A stretch of 64,000 nt of DNA from Emticicia sp. C21 (GCF_003418935.1 NZ_QVMT01000002.1:434001-498000), one strand, 5' to 3'; positions 35,218-44,898 are shown, counted from the first letter of the stretch. Program-made: numbers and translations. Notes: a model not told the origin generated them from the letters alone.

Positions 35218-36117
35218 ATGAAAAAATTACTCGTTTTAGTACTGATTATAACCCAGTTTGATACACTGGCCTGCGATATATGTGGTTGTGCCAATGGCAG
35301 TGCCTTTGTCGGCCTTACCCCTCGCGCAGGAACGCAATTTATAGGGCTCAGATACAGACACCGGACTTACGATTCACACCTGAATAGCGTTCTTCTGCAA
35401 ACCCGGGAAACGTATCAGACCGTTGAATTATGGGGGCGGTTTTATCCTGTAAAAAAAGTTCAGGTAATGGTTTTTTTACCTTATAATTCCAATCATCAGG
35501 TATTGAAAAATAGCGGCGCCGAGAGCTTGAAAAACGGCCTTGGCGATGCCATTATTTTAGGGCATGTCAATGTGTTTAATACATTTATGGACACAACCAA
35601 TACCAGCCATATTTACCAGAGTCTGATGATTGGCGGAGGCGTAAAATTAGCAACCGGAAAATTTGAGTACGGATATGAAGATGAAATTAATCCGAACTTT
35701 CAGTTAGGAACAGGAAGCACCGATTTCCTGCTAAGTGCCATTCATACCATTAAAGTCCATGACTGGGGGTTAAACACAGAAATCGGTGGTAGGATTTCAA
35801 CCAGAAGCAATGATAAATATCGTTTCGGTAATCGTATTAACGGTTCATTGACAGCTTTTTATTCTAAAAATTGGGGAGTTTTCTCTATCATGCCCAATGC
35901 AGGTGTCTTAATGGATTACGGTTTCAGAGATATAAAAGAAGGGCAACGAAACTCACAGACAGGCGGCTTTGCAGCATTGGCCAATACAGGACTTGAAATG
36001 TACTATAGTAGATTCAATGTTGGTTTTTCTTATCGACTTCCTGTTTATCAGAATCTGGGAGAGGGAGAACTAAAGTCTTTACCGCAATGGGGTGTAAACT
36101 TAACGGTGAATTTTTAA
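35218..36117 (+). CDS. outer-membrane beta-barrel protein with N-terminal CDICGC motif
   Basis: This 299-residue protein has a signal peptide (about 1-18). Right after it is the motif ACDICGCANGS, three closely spaced cysteines. The rest is amphipathic strand-rich sequence (GVKLATGKFEYGYED, GLEMYYSRFNVGFSYRLPVY) ending in an aromatic residue (LTVNF), as in outer-membrane barrels. It is the last gene of the metal operon and a terminator follows. A role in metal passage or sensing across the outer membrane is inferred from context only. Confidence 0.75.
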   Translation: MKKLLVLVLIITQFDTLACDICGCANGSAFVGLTPRAGTQFIGLRYRHRTYDSHLNSVLLQTRETYQTVELWGRFYPVKKVQVMVFLPYNSNHQVLKNSGAESLKNGLGDAIILGHVNVFNTFMDTTNTSHIYQSLMIGGGVKLATGKFEYGYEDEINPNFQLGTGSTDFLLSAIHTIKVHDWGLNTEIGGRISTRSNDKYRFGNRINGSLTAFYSKNWGVFSIMPNAGVLMDYGFRDIKEGQRNSQTGGFAALANTGLEMYYSRFNVGFSYRLPVYQNLGEGELKSLPQWGVNLTVNF

Positions 36118-36145
36118 TGGGAAGATAACAGTGTAATTTCTTAAA

Positions 36146-36173
36146 AAATGCCCTCATGTGAATGAGGGCATTT
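36146..36173. terminator. bidirectional terminator between the metal operon and accC
   Basis: AAATGCCCTCAT and its complement form a 12-bp stem with loop GTGA, flanked by A and T tracts. It serves both convergent transcripts. Confidence 0.85.
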
Positions 36174-36177
36174 GAGT

Positions 36178-37521
36178 TTATAAATCGCTGAAATCGAAGC
36201 TTTCTAAGAATTTGGTAGTGAAATGACCCGATTTGAATTGTTCGTCTTCCATGAGTTTTATGTGGAAAGGAATGGTAGTTTTAACTCCTTCAATCACAAA
36301 CTCCTGTAAGGCGCGTTTCATACGGGTAATCACTTCTTCTCTTGATTGGCCTGTTACAATTAACTTGGCAATCATAGAGTCGTAGTTTGGCGGAATGGTA
36401 TAGCCTGCATACACATGGCTATCAACTCTTACTCCATGTCCACCCGGTAAATGAAGATTCGTGATTTTACCTGGAGACGGACGGAAATTATTGCCCGGAT
36501 CTTCGGCATTGATACGGCACTCCATCGCATACAATTTCGGGAAATAGTTTTTGCCTGAAATCGGTACGCCCGCCGCTACTTTTATCTGCTCTTTAATTAA
36601 GTCAAAATCAGTTACTTCTTCAGTAATCGGGTGCTCAACCTGAATACGGGTGTTCATTTCCATGAAATAGAACTGGCCGTGTTTATCTACCAGGAACTCG
36701 ATAGTTCCGGCACCTTCATAACCGATAGCTGCAGCACCTTTAATGGCTGCTTCACCCATTTTCTCGCGCAATTCCTGCGTAACAATCGGAGAGGGTGTTT
36801 CTTCTACTAATTTCTGGTGACGGCGTTGGATAGAACAATCGCGCTCTGATAAGTGGCATACTTTGCCGTATTGGTCACCAACTACCTGAATTTCGATGTG
36901 GCGAGGCTCTTCTACAAATTTCTCCAGATATAAGCCATCGTTACCGAAAGCGGCTCCTGATTCCATTTTGGCATCGTCCCAGGCTTTTTCGAACTCACTT
37001 TCGTTTTTGATAATACGCATACCACGGCCACCACCTCCGGCAGTTGCTTTCACAATAACCGGATATCCGATTTCTGCAGCTATTTTCTTGCCTTCTTCAA
37101 CCGATTCCAGCAATCCTTCAGAACCCGGAATAACAGGTACGCCTGAGTCTTTCATGGTTGCTTTTGCCGTAGCTTTATCACCCATATAGTTGATTTGCTC
37201 GGCGGTTGCTCCAATGAACTTGATACCATATTCGGCACAGATTCTTGAAAACTCAGCATTTTCTGACAAGAAACCATAACCCGGATGGATTGCATCGGCA
37301 TTGGTGATTTCGGCAGCAGAGATAATATTTGGGATATTCAGATACGATTGTTTGCTGACTGCTGGGCCAATACAAACGGCTTCGTCGGCAAAACGTACGT
37401 GTAAACTGTCTCGGTCGGCAGTTGAATAAACAGCCACGGTTTTTATGCCCATCTCTTTACACGTTCTGATGATACGCAGGGCAATTTCACCACGGTTGGC
37501 TATAAGTATTTTCTTGAACAT
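36178..37521 (-). CDS. accC: acetyl-CoA carboxylase, biotin carboxylase subunit
   Basis: This 447-residue ATP-grasp enzyme carboxylates biotin on AccB. Recognisable parts are the N-terminal [33 protein letters not shown], the glycine-rich ATP loop [25 protein letters not shown], and the catalytic segment [19 protein letters not shown]. It is downstream of accB in the same direction, 97 bp apart. Length and motifs are normal. Confidence 0.98.
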   Translation of the reverse strand: MFKKILIANRGEIALRIIRTCKEMGIKTVAVYSTADRDSLHVRFADEAVCIGPAVSKQSYLNIPNIISAAEITNADAIHPGYGFLSENAEFSRICAEYGIKFIGATAEQINYMGDKATAKATMKDSGVPVIPGSEGLLESVEEGKKIAAEIGYPVIVKATAGGGGRGMRIIKNESEFEKAWDDAKMESGAAFGNDGLYLEKFVEEPRHIEIQVVGDQYGKVCHLSERDCSIQRRHQKLVEETPSPIVTQELREKMGEAAIKGAAAIGYEGAGTIEFLVDKHGQFYFMEMNTRIQVEHPITEEVTDFDLIKEQIKVAAGVPISGKNYFPKLYAMECRINAEDPGNNFRPSPGKITNLHLPGGHGVRVDSHVYAGYTIPPNYDSMIAKLIVTGQSREEVITRMKRALQEFVIEGVKTTIPFHIKLMEDEQFKSGHFTTKFLESFDFSDL

Positions 37522-37618
37522 ATAGTGTCAATTAGGTATTGTAAGCGTTTCGGCTATTGAATCAATTAACAAACTTTACAGAAAAATGTTATGATACCAA
37601 TTCTATAAGTCAGACCTA

Positions 37619-38107
37619 TCAAGGTTCTACTAAGAACAATGGTTGGTCGAACTCAACAGGTGAAGCATTCTCAACCAGTATTTTCACAATTTTTCCTGAA
37701 ATCTCTGATTCGATTTCGTTAAACAGCTTCATTGCTTCAATGATACAAACCACTTTACCCGATGAGATTTCATCACCTACTTCTACAAAGAACGGTTTAT
37801 CAGGGCCTGCTGAGCGGTAGAATGTTCCAATCATTGGAGATTTAATCGTAATCAGTTTGTTTGTATCTACAGCGGCAGGTTGAGCCGCAGGTGCTGCAGG
37901 CTGAATGGCAGGAGCTACCGGAGCAGCAGGGATTGGGGCAGAAACAGGAGCCTGAATAGCAGGAGCGGGTGCTGCCTGAACCGCTACAGGTGCTACGTTT
38001 GAATAGCGCTTAATAGCCAGTTTTAACTCCGATGTTTCGATATTTACTTCATCTAATCCTGATTGAGCAATAAAGTCGATCAGTTTCTGAATGTCTTTTG
38101 TTTCCAT
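37619..38107 (-). CDS. accB: acetyl-CoA carboxylase, biotin carboxyl carrier protein
   Basis: The 162-residue protein has an N-terminal helix region (1-38), an Ala/Pro-rich linker (about 39-80), and a C-terminal biotinyl domain with the target lysine K127 in EAMKLFNE. It carries biotin between AccC and the carboxyltransferase. It is encoded upstream of accC; the carboxyltransferase genes are not in this window. Confidence 0.98.
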   Translation of the reverse strand: METKDIQKLIDFIAQSGLDEVNIETSELKLAIKRYSNVAPVAVQAAPAPAIQAPVSAPIPAAPVAPAIQPAAPAAQPAAVDTNKLITIKSPMIGTFYRSAGPDKPFFVEVGDEISSGKVVCIIEAMKLFNEIESEISGKIVKILVENASPVEFDQPLFLVEP

Positions 38108-38305
38108 GAAGGGTAAAGATTTGTCGTTTGTAATTGAGTATTTTTATCTGGTTTCAGGAGTATTCTCCTACAAAAGTAAAAATAAAGACGACACCCCCAA
38201 AGAAATCCGGAATGCTTATACTCGATTTCAGGATTAAAAAACCCTTAATCAGTTTTACTCACTCCTTATTTCTGTACAAATGCGATGTCGTCTTTTATAA
38301 ATATT

Positions 38306-38875
38306 TTATTTCTCTTTTACTCTCGAATCGTATTCGTAAGTAGATGTATTTACGCGAATCAACTCGTCGTTTTCAATAAAAAGAGGTACTTTAATAGTTG
38401 CGCCTGTTTCAACAGTTGCCGGTTTCGACGGGCTGTTAGCGGTATCACCTTTTACGCCCGGTTCAGTATAAGTTACTCTTAGCTCTACATAAGCAGGTAA
38501 CTCTACACTCAGAATAGTTTCAGTTTCAGCGTGTACCAGAATATCTACTTGCTGTCCTTCTTTTAATAGGTCAGCTTGTGGAACCAGTTTATCTTCGATA
38601 TTTACCTGTTCGAATGTTTCGGTTTCCATAAAGTTGAAACCTGTTTCGTCTTTGTAAAGAAACTGGTATTGTCTTTTTTCTATTCTTGCTGTAGTAACTG
38701 TTACACCAGAGTTGAATGTATTATCAATTACTCTGCCTGTACGAAGGTTACGAAGTTTTGTTCTAACGAAAGCTGGTCCTTTTCCTGGTTTTACATGTTG
38801 AAACTCTACAATTGTATATAGATCATTGTTCCAATCTAGACAAAGGCCATTTCTAAAATCTGCTGTTGTTGCCAT
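38306..38875 (-). CDS. efp: translation elongation factor P
   Basis: The 189-residue protein has the three-domain EF-P layout. The loop at the tRNA end reads KPGKGPAF with K32 at the usual modified position. The N-terminal [21 protein letters not shown] and C-terminal [19 protein letters not shown]...EYDSRVKE are conserved. It eases translation of polyproline stretches. A -7 box at 38913-38920 gives it its own promoter, 38 bp upstream of the ATG. Confidence 0.97.
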   Translation of the reverse strand: MATTADFRNGLCLDWNNDLYTIVEFQHVKPGKGPAFVRTKLRNLRTGRVIDNTFNSGVTVTTARIEKRQYQFLYKDETGFNFMETETFEQVNIEDKLVPQADLLKEGQQVDILVHAETETILSVELPAYVELRVTYTEPGVKGDTANSPSKPATVETGATIKVPLFIENDELIRVNTSTYEYDSRVKEK

Positions 38876-38912
38876 TACTAATTAGTTATTAACTATAATA
38901 AAGCTTAATTAT

Positions 38913-38920
38913 CAAATATA
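38913..38920 (-). promoter_or_regulatory. -7 box for efp
   Basis: On the minus strand TATATTTG ends at 38913, 37 bp before the efp start. It lies just past the stop codon of the upstream outer-membrane protein gene. Confidence 0.5.
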
Positions 38921-38921
38921 T

Positions 38922-39590
38922 TTATCTTTCAAAATTAAAGACCATACTCACAAAAGGCATCATCGGAACATCATATTTGAAACGTCCGAAATCAACATCC
39001 TTACCGTTTCTGCGATAGCGTGCGTTGTACTGGCTAAACATGAAACTCACACCTACTCTGAGTGTGAAACCGTCCTGAGGTCTGAAACCAATGTAAATTT
39101 CATTATTAGTAGTACCCCTGCCGCCAAAAGCCAGGTTTAAATTTGGTGGTCTTACACTTAATGAGTCTAAAACCTGCCCACTTTTGTTATTTACAATTAA
39201 CGAATCTCTAGTTTTTCCAAAGGCAAACCCGATTAAATCGAAATTAGCGCCAATGAGTATTTTTTTAGACTGTAATTCCACAACCAATGGAATGTTAATG
39301 AAAGTTGCGTTTGCTTTTGGGTAAGGGACAAGGCTCACATTCTTGTTTTTCGATTCCATTCCTGTATAGGTTTTACCCTTTGCCGAAAAAGCGCCTACTC
39401 TAAAACCCGTCCCGACTGCAAAACCACCTTTCTTGCCCATCACTAAAGTCTGGCTATACATAAAAGACGGAACCGAAGTCTTTTTGCCAAAACCATAGGT
39501 TAAAGAATAGTTCTCATTAACTCTCATTCGCTGAGCAAATGAAACATTTAACCCTAACAGGGCTATGATTAATACCAGTAATTTTTTCAT
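38922..39590 (-). CDS. outer-membrane beta-barrel-like protein of unknown function
   Basis: The 222-residue protein has a signal peptide (1-19, LNVSFAQ). The mature part alternates hydrophobic and polar residues (GGFAVGTGFRVGAFSAKGKT, TFINIPLVVELQSKK, GFTLRVGVSFMFSQYNARYRR) and ends in FNFER, typical of small Bacteroidota outer-membrane barrels (PorT-like). It lies between fabH and efp. No specific role is visible. Confidence 0.65.
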   Translation of the reverse strand: MKKLLVLIIALLGLNVSFAQRMRVNENYSLTYGFGKKTSVPSFMYSQTLVMGKKGGFAVGTGFRVGAFSAKGKTYTGMESKNKNVSLVPYPKANATFINIPLVVELQSKKILIGANFDLIGFAFGKTRDSLIVNNKSGQVLDSLSVRPPNLNLAFGGRGTTNNEIYIGFRPQDGFTLRVGVSFMFSQYNARYRRNGKDVDFGRFKYDVPMMPFVSMVFNFER

Positions 39591-39629
39591 TTTACTGCGT
39601 TGTGATAGATAGTGTTATTTCTTACTTTC

Positions 39630-40616
39630 TTAGTACGCCCACTTAATATAGGCAGAACCCCACGTAAAACCGCCACCAAAAGCTGCCAGAATAAGGTTAT
39701 CACCTTTTTTCAGTTGCTTTTCGTAATCGAAAAGGCAAAGCGGAATAGTACCGGCAGTAGTGTTGCCGTAATTCTGGATATTCAGCATTACTTTTTCATC
39801 GCCAATGCCCATACGACGGGCAGTTGCATCAATGATCCGTTTATTGGCTTGATGTGGTACTAACCAGGCAATATCATCGCCGGTAAGTCTGTTGCGTTCC
39901 ATAATTTCGGCGGAAATATCAGCCATATTGGTTACTGCAAACTTGAATACCGATGGGCCTTCCTGATGAATGTAATGTAAGCGTTGGTCAACAGTTTCAT
40001 GAGAAGCAGGGAAACGACTTCCGCCACCTTTCATGATTAAATGATTTTCACCAGATCCGTCAGAACGTAGTAGAAAATCCATCAGCCCATTCTCTTCAGT
40101 TGTAGGCTCAAGCATCACGGCACCTGCACCATCGCCAAATAATACGCAGGTGGTGCGGTCGGTATAGTCAACGATTGCAGACATTTTATCTGCACCGATA
40201 ATAATCACTTTTTTATATCTGCCTGATTCGATAAATTGTGAACCTATCGATAAGGCATATAAGAAACCTGAACAGGCTGCCAGAATATCGAAACTACCAA
40301 TGGTAGGTATACCAACCTGAGTACAAACCAGATTGGCTGTTGAAGGAAACATGTAGTCTGGGGTTACCGTCGCACATATCACTAAATCTACTTCTTCGGG
40401 CTGAGTGTTTGTTTTTTTGAGGAGGCCTCTTACGGCTTCAGCTGCCATGTGCGAGGTGGCTAAACCTTCTCCACGTTGTATATGACGCTGTTTGATACCT
40501 GTTCGGGTGGTTATCCACTCATCACTGGTTTCTACAATCTTAGATAAGTCTTCGTTTGTCAAAATATCTTCTGGCAAGTAGCCATGAACACCTGTGATAG
40601 CTGCTCTAAGTTTCAT
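39630..40616 (-). CDS. fabH: beta-ketoacyl-ACP synthase III
   Basis: This 328-residue enzyme starts fatty-acid chains by condensing acetyl-CoA with malonyl-ACP. The catalytic triad is visible: C115 in [12 protein letters not shown], His in [10 protein letters not shown] and Asn in [11 protein letters not shown]. Length and spacing are standard. It follows plsX, but a terminator between the two suggests a separate promoter. Confidence 0.97.
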   Translation of the reverse strand: MKLRAAITGVHGYLPEDILTNEDLSKIVETSDEWITTRTGIKQRHIQRGEGLATSHMAAEAVRGLLKKTNTQPEEVDLVICATVTPDYMFPSTANLVCTQVGIPTIGSFDILAACSGFLYALSIGSQFIESGRYKKVIIIGADKMSAIVDYTDRTTCVLFGDGAGAVMLEPTTEENGLMDFLLRSDGSGENHLIMKGGGSRFPASHETVDQRLHYIHQEGPSVFKFAVTNMADISAEIMERNRLTGDDIAWLVPHQANKRIIDATARRMGIGDEKVMLNIQNYGNTTAGTIPLCLFDYEKQLKKGDNLILAAFGGGFTWGSAYIKWAY

Positions 40617-40710
40617 TGTACGATTTTGTCCAACCCCTTACAGAAGGAGAAATTTAGGTTTCTTTTCGTTACTGGGGTTAGTTTATCAGTAGGAAAAGTA
40701 TTTTTATTAA

Positions 40711-40749
40711 CAAAAAATAAGCCTGTAATGTTATACACTACGGGCTTAT
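40711..40749 (-). terminator. minus-strand terminator after plsX
   Basis: ATAAGCC (40717-40723) and GGCTTAT (40743-40749) pair with further GTA/TAC pairs inside. On the minus strand the hairpin is followed by TTTTTTG. The hairpin overlaps the last bases of plsX, including its stop. Confidence 0.7.
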
Positions 40750-41690
40750 CTGTTTTCGTATGCTTCTACAATTTGTTCGGTTACCTTTGAGTCTACCTGA
40801 CGCTTGGCAAGTAGAATCATGTTTTTGATAGCTTCAGGGCTTGAGATGCCGTGTGCTACAATTACATTGCCTTTGATACCGATAATCGGGCTTCCGCCGC
40901 CTACTTCGTAGTTCATGCGGTCAATCAAAGGATCATGGATGCCTTGCTCTGCAGCATAGTCGTATAAAGACTCACCCATTTTAAAAATCACGTTTCCGGT
41001 AAACCCTTCTGTAACAATCACGTCGGCTTTGCCATCAAACAAATCGCGACCTTCTACATTACCGATAAAGTTTATCTTCTTACTGATTTTTAATAACTGA
41101 TAAGCTGCCTGAACAACGGTTGAACCTTTTTGTTCTTCTTCACCTATATTCAACAAGGCTACTTTCGGGCGCTCAATACCAAAGGCAAATTTGGCATAAA
41201 GAGACCCTAACTCTGCAAACTCAGCTAATACTTCCGGCTTGCAGTCAGCATTAGCACCTATATCGAGCATAAGGCTATATCCACCATTTTTTAGTGGGAA
41301 AAAGCCGGCAATAGGTGGGCGTTGGATATTGCCTACTGTTTTTAATGTAAACAGCGAACCTACCATCATTGCACCCGTATTCCCTGCACTACAAAACGCA
41401 TCTACCTGCTTTTCTTTTAAAAGCTTAAACCCAACTCCAATGCTGGAATTGGGTTTTTGAGAAAATGCCCTTGTAGGATGCTCACTCATCTCGATAATGT
41501 CATCGGCATTAACCATTTCAATAGCATGAGCAGGATATTTCAAGGTTCTTAAAATATCTAACATCACTCCCTGCTTGCCTACCAATACGAGCTTCGTACC
41601 TTCAGGCAAATGATTAGCAGCTATTACGGCACCTTCGATAATGGCTTTGGGAGCAAAATCGCCTCCCATAACATCAACGGCAATTTTCAT
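40746..41690 (-). CDS. plsX: phosphate acyltransferase
   Basis: The 314-residue protein makes acyl-phosphate from acyl-ACP for phospholipid synthesis. Typical parts are MKIAVDVMGGDFAPKAIIEG at the N terminus, FCSAGNTGAMM, LDIGANADCKPE, and GFTGNVIFKMGES. The order rpmF-plsX-fabH is the classic arrangement. Confidence 0.97.
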   Translation of the reverse strand: MKIAVDVMGGDFAPKAIIEGAVIAANHLPEGTKLVLVGKQGVMLDILRTLKYPAHAIEMVNADDIIEMSEHPTRAFSQKPNSSIGVGFKLLKEKQVDAFCSAGNTGAMMVGSLFTLKTVGNIQRPPIAGFFPLKNGGYSLMLDIGANADCKPEVLAEFAELGSLYAKFAFGIERPKVALLNIGEEEQKGSTVVQAAYQLLKISKKINFIGNVEGRDLFDGKADVIVTEGFTGNVIFKMGESLYDYAAEQGIHDPLIDRMNYEVGGGSPIIGIKGNVIVAHGISSPEAIKNMILLAKRQVDSKVTEQIVEAYENR

Positions 41691-41794
41691 AAAGGAATGG
41701 CTTTAGTGAATAAATGTTTGCTTGTTTCCGATTGGTTTTCGAGAGCGTAATCTACTCAGGTAAATTGTCAGAAGCAAGTAGTTACGATAAAGTC

Positions 41795-41986
41795 TTACGC
41801 TTTTTCGTAGCTTTCAACCACTAATTTACCTTTGTAATATAAATTTCCTTCAAATACGTGCGCACGGTGACGTAGGTGAATTTCACCTGTCGATGCATCT
41901 ACCGACAATGCTTTCGTTGATAAAGCATCGTGTGTTCTACGTTTATCTCTTCTTGCTGAGGAATGTCTTCGTTTTGGATGTGCCAT
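41795..41986 (-). CDS. rpmF: 50S ribosomal protein L32
   Basis: The 63-residue basic protein begins MAHPKRRHSSARRDKRR, the L32 signature. It lacks the zinc-binding cysteines found in some L32 forms, so it is the C-minus type. It lies between the DUF177 gene and plsX, as in many bacteria. Confidence 0.97.
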   Translation of the reverse strand: MAHPKRRHSSARRDKRRTHDALSTKALSVDASTGEIHLRHRAHVFEGNLYYKGKLVVESYEKA

Positions 41987-42004
41987 TGTTCTATTTAATT
42001 AAAC

Positions 42005-42032
42005 TAATACCGTCTTTCCCAAGACAGTATTA
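42005..42032 (-). promoter_or_regulatory. hairpin in the spacer between the DUF177 and rpmF genes
   Basis: TAATAC-GTCTT and AAGAC-GTATTA pair with one C/A mismatch around TCCC. No T tract follows on the minus strand, so it is unlikely to be a simple terminator. It could be a processing site or an L32 leader element. Confidence 0.35.
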
Positions 42033-42054
42033 ATATTTTGTACTTTATATTAAC

Positions 42055-42609
42055 TTAATTTTGTCCGTCTTTTGGATTCTTCAGCGATAAGAGAGCTGCC
42101 CAGCGTGGGTCAATAGCTTCATCTTTCTTTTCTTGTTCTTCCGAACCTTCGTCTGTCGAATAAATAAATTTATCGTCCTCTTGCTCTTCTTCATTTCTGA
42201 ATCGGGGGTGTAATTTCTTCATAGGAAGCGAAACCCCGATAAAGTCATAAATGTGCTGGGCAATATTAATAGTTGCGGTATTTTGAGGAATAATCTCTAT
42301 TTCGTCGGTGATTTCTTCAAATCTGTCGCCAAACTTATAGATATATTTCTCATTCACATGAATGGGCTCGTCGAATGGCTCAAGACTTCTGTCACAAGTT
42401 AATCCTACTACCCCTTCAATGTCAAAAAACAGTTGCATAAGCGCCGAATTCTTCTCAATTACTACCTGGGCTTTAAAATGGCCACTTGTAATAATTTCCT
42501 GCTCAAAAAACTCGAAAAATTCATTGCCGCCTTCAAATTCATAAGTATAACGCTTATTATTTTCGAGGCCTTGAATGTGGATGTCGTATTTTGATGTTAC
42601 CTTGCTCAC
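42055..42609 (-). CDS. DUF177 (YceD-like) family protein
   Basis: The protein partners with L32 genes across bacteria and is linked to 23S rRNA/L32 accumulation. The family core is visible in GLTCDRSLEPFDEPIHV. The C terminus is acidic and ends DPRWAALLSLKNPKDGQN, the usual DPR-A-L tail. I chose the GTG at 42609 (MSKVTSKYDIHIQGL, 184 residues). The frame is open for 7 more codons, but a -7 box at 42628-42635 overlaps that TTG, so it cannot be in the message. Confidence 0.85.
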   Translation of the reverse strand: MSKVTSKYDIHIQGLENNKRYTYEFEGGNEFFEFFEQEIITSGHFKAQVVIEKNSALMQLFFDIEGVVGLTCDRSLEPFDEPIHVNEKYIYKFGDRFEEITDEIEIIPQNTATINIAQHIYDFIGVSLPMKKLHPRFRNEEEQEDDKFIYSTDEGSEEQEKKDEAIDPRWAALLSLKNPKDGQN

Positions 42610-42627
42610 GTTTTTACAGAAAGGTTG

Positions 42628-42635
42628 CAAATTTA
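42628..42635 (-). promoter_or_regulatory. -7 box for the DUF177-rpmF-plsX unit
   Basis: TAAATTTG on the minus strand matches TAnnTTTG and ends 18 bp before the GTG start at 42609. It decides the start of the DUF177 gene. Confidence 0.5.
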
Positions 42636-42671
42636 CTGCTAATTTTGGAATTAAGAAAGTTTTTAAAGAAA

Positions 42672-43319
42672 ATGCTTAAAATTCTTAGAAGTCATCGTGT
42701 GTTTTTTACCCTGTTTTTCTTTTGGTTGATTATTCTGGCTTGTTTACAACTCGCTTTTTCACCAACCGAGATGATGTTTTGGGTTAACCGACACAATAGC
42801 CCTTTCCTTGATACTTTCTTTCAGTATATTACGCTTTTAGGTGAAGATGGCTTCTGGTTAGTACCATTAATAGTCTACCTTTATCAGTATTTCAAAGAAA
42901 AAAAAGACGTAAAAACTAAAGCAATAATGCTTATAATTATTTGGATTACCAAAGGAATTATTTCTATTGCACTCAAAAATCTTTTTAACCTACCAAGGCC
43001 TATGGAAGTCTATGAGCATAGCGGTCGAGCCATTCATACCATTCGAGGTTTAGAAATACATCACTGGCAGAGTTTTCCGTCAGGGCATACCTTTACTGGT
43101 TTTGCCTTTGCCTGTTTTTATATGCTGGTAGCTAAAAACAACAGGCTTGGCTTTTTGTGGCTGGCTTTAGGGATGCTGATTGGATATTCGAGAGTCTATT
43201 TATTTCAACATTTCCCAAGAGATGTTTTTGCAGGGAGTATTTTGGGAGTAGCTGTGGTGTTAGGGATAGTTTTTCTGTGGCGCGAACGTCCGCGCGGCGG
43301 CCGCCCGTTCGCAGTTTAG
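42672..43319 (+). CDS. PAP2-family membrane phosphatase
   Basis: From the ATG at 42672 the protein has 215 residues and about six membrane helices. The three catalytic motifs are complete: KNLFNLPRP, PSGHT and SRVYLFQHFPRD. It likely removes phosphate from an undecaprenyl or phosphatidyl lipid in the inner membrane. The frame is open upstream to 42591, but that would overlap the DUF177 start and promoter. The last dozen codons (ERPRGGRPFAV) run through a GC-rich palindrome, so the C terminus seems to have been extended by a repeat element. Confidence 0.85.
   Translation: MLKILRSHRVFFTLFFFWLIILACLQLAFSPTEMMFWVNRHNSPFLDTFFQYITLLGEDGFWLVPLIVYLYQYFKEKKDVKTKAIMLIIIWITKGIISIALKNLFNLPRPMEVYEHSGRAIHTIRGLEIHHWQSFPSGHTFTGFAFACFYMLVAKNNRLGFLWLALGMLIGYSRVYLFQHFPRDVFAGSILGVAVVLGIVFLWRERPRGGRPFAV
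43281..43312. repeat. GC-rich REP-like palindrome at the end of the PAP2 gene
   Basis: GCGAACG (43282-43288) pairs with CGTTCGC (43306-43312) and encloses the palindrome GGCGGCCGCC (43296-43305). It stands out strongly against the AT-rich surroundings and forms the last codons of the phosphatase gene. Confidence 0.7.
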
Positions 43320-43394
43320 AAGAGAAAGAATAATTCTAATGATTATCGCCAATATTAAAGCCAACCGCGAACTGGAAGTTGGCGCCACAATTGG

Positions 43395-44327
43395 CTACTT
43401 CCTATTATCCTCACCTAAAGCCATACTTAAATAGCTACTATATCGGCTCTCAGCAATAGTGCCCTCTACAACACCATCTTTTACGGCACATTTAGGCTCA
43501 TCAATATGCAGGCAATTGTGGAAACGACATTCACCAAGCAATTCTCTCATTTCAGGGAAGTAATGACTGATTTCTTCTTTTTCCATATCTGCCAATCCTA
43601 ATTCTTTGATACCTGGTGAGTCAATGATAAAGGTCTCAGAATCGATTTCGAACATTTCAGCAAAAGTGGTGGTATGTACCCCTTTATTGGCAAAGGTCGA
43701 AATTTCAGAAGTACGCAAATCCAAATTAGGAGCAATGGCATTGACCAAAGTAGATTTACCAACACCTGAATGACCTGATAGCAATGTTACTTTTCCTTTG
43801 AGCAACTTACTGAAAGCATCTACCCCTATATTATTAATGGCAGAAGTAAACAAACATTGGTATCCCAGGCTTTCGTATAGGTCGGCAAGTTCTTCCTGAT
43901 AAGCTATCATTTCATTGTCTAAAATATCCAGTTTATTAAAGACCAGAACCGTTGGGATACGGAAGGCTTCTGCGGTTACCAGAAAGCGGTCAATAAAGCC
44001 CAAAGAAGTTCTCGGAAAAGTAAGCGTAGCAATCAAAACAGCCTGATCGAGATTCGAAGCTAATAAATGCCCATGTGCTGCTTTATGTACTGACTGACGG
44101 ATAATATAGTTTTCCCGGGGAAGAATATCGTAGATTATACCAGTATTTTCGGTTTCGCTCTCAATATCATACGCCACTTTGTCGCCTACAGCTATGGGGT
44201 TTGTTACTTTTAAATCTTTTATTTTAAACTTTCCTTTCAACCGGCACTGCAAAATATGCCCTTCCTGCGTACGAACATCATACCAGGAACCCGTAGAACG
44301 CATGACTAAACCTATATTCTGGCTCAA
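43395..44327 (-). CDS. rsgA: ribosome small-subunit-dependent GTPase A
   Basis: This circularly permuted GTPase (310 residues) aids late 30S maturation. In order it shows an N-terminal OB domain, G4 (NKLD), G5 (SAINN), G1 (SGHSGVGKST), G3 (DSPGIKE), and the C-terminal zinc knuckle GECRFHNCLHIDEPKC. All motifs are intact. Confidence 0.97.
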   Translation of the reverse strand: MSQNIGLVMRSTGSWYDVRTQEGHILQCRLKGKFKIKDLKVTNPIAVGDKVAYDIESETENTGIIYDILPRENYIIRQSVHKAAHGHLLASNLDQAVLIATLTFPRTSLGFIDRFLVTAEAFRIPTVLVFNKLDILDNEMIAYQEELADLYESLGYQCLFTSAINNIGVDAFSKLLKGKVTLLSGHSGVGKSTLVNAIAPNLDLRTSEISTFANKGVHTTTFAEMFEIDSETFIIDSPGIKELGLADMEKEEISHYFPEMRELLGECRFHNCLHIDEPKCAVKDGVVEGTIAESRYSSYLSMALGEDNRK

Positions 44328-44654
44328 AACTTGCTAGACTTTAATAATTCAGATAATAAATATAACAAAAATAATAAAACTTAAATTAATCTTAAAAACA
44401 AAACAATTCGTATAATCAGTTTATTTTTAAAAGCTGGCCTGCTCTAATAAAGCGCTTTTATGACAATCGTTTATCTGAAACTAAAATTTAAGGTAAATTT
44501 CACTATTATCTACGAATTGTATAGGATAAAATTAAGAAAATTACCGTTAAATAGAATTTTAAGAAGTTTTTAAGTGTTTGTCACAACGTTTTGTTCACTT
44601 CTTACGTTTATTAATTATAGAATCATCTATTATTTAAACAAATCTTATACAACC

Positions 44655-44768
44655 ATGAAAAAGGGAGTTTTAGTCGGAATCGCTGCTGTAGCTGTGGGAG
44701 TTGTCGTTTTTTCTTTAACTAAGAAAACCAAACCAACATTACCTTATTACAGACCTTATGTAAGATAA
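44655..44768 (+). CDS. possible 37-residue single-helix membrane peptide
   Basis: The frame begins MKKGVLVGIAAVAVGVVVF, one hydrophobic helix after a Lys-Lys start, and ends in a basic Tyr-rich tail KKTKPTLPYYRPYVR. Such micro-proteins exist in membranes, and a terminator follows at 44861. No homologue is recognised. The 327-bp stretch from 44328 to 44654 otherwise holds only AT-rich DNA. Confidence 0.4.
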   Translation: MKKGVLVGIAAVAVGVVVFSLTKKTKPTLPYYRPYVR

Positions 44769-44860
44769 TTTTTAGCTCACATGAATTGTAGCCAAAAGCA
44801 TTTTACTCACATATCAGATTCTCCATTATGCCAGGCAAATGCTGAGAGTCTTTTGTCCAA

Positions 44861-44894
44861 TCACTAAGGGCGTGCGTATGTACGCCCTTAGTGA
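44861..44894. terminator. hairpin terminator between the micro-ORF and hldA
   Basis: TCACTAAGGGCGT and ACGCCCTTAGTGA form a perfect 13-bp stem with loop GCGTATGT. It lies between convergent genes and probably serves hldA, whose stop is 5 bp away. Confidence 0.65.
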
Positions 44895-44898
44895 CTTC

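Noticed and set aside
37557-37820. Plus-strand gene overlapping accB
   Set aside because: It is an antisense open frame over a conserved gene with no recognisable protein content.
42610-42630. TTG start for the DUF177 gene
   Set aside because: The codon overlaps a good -7 promoter box on the same strand, so it would not be transcribed from it.
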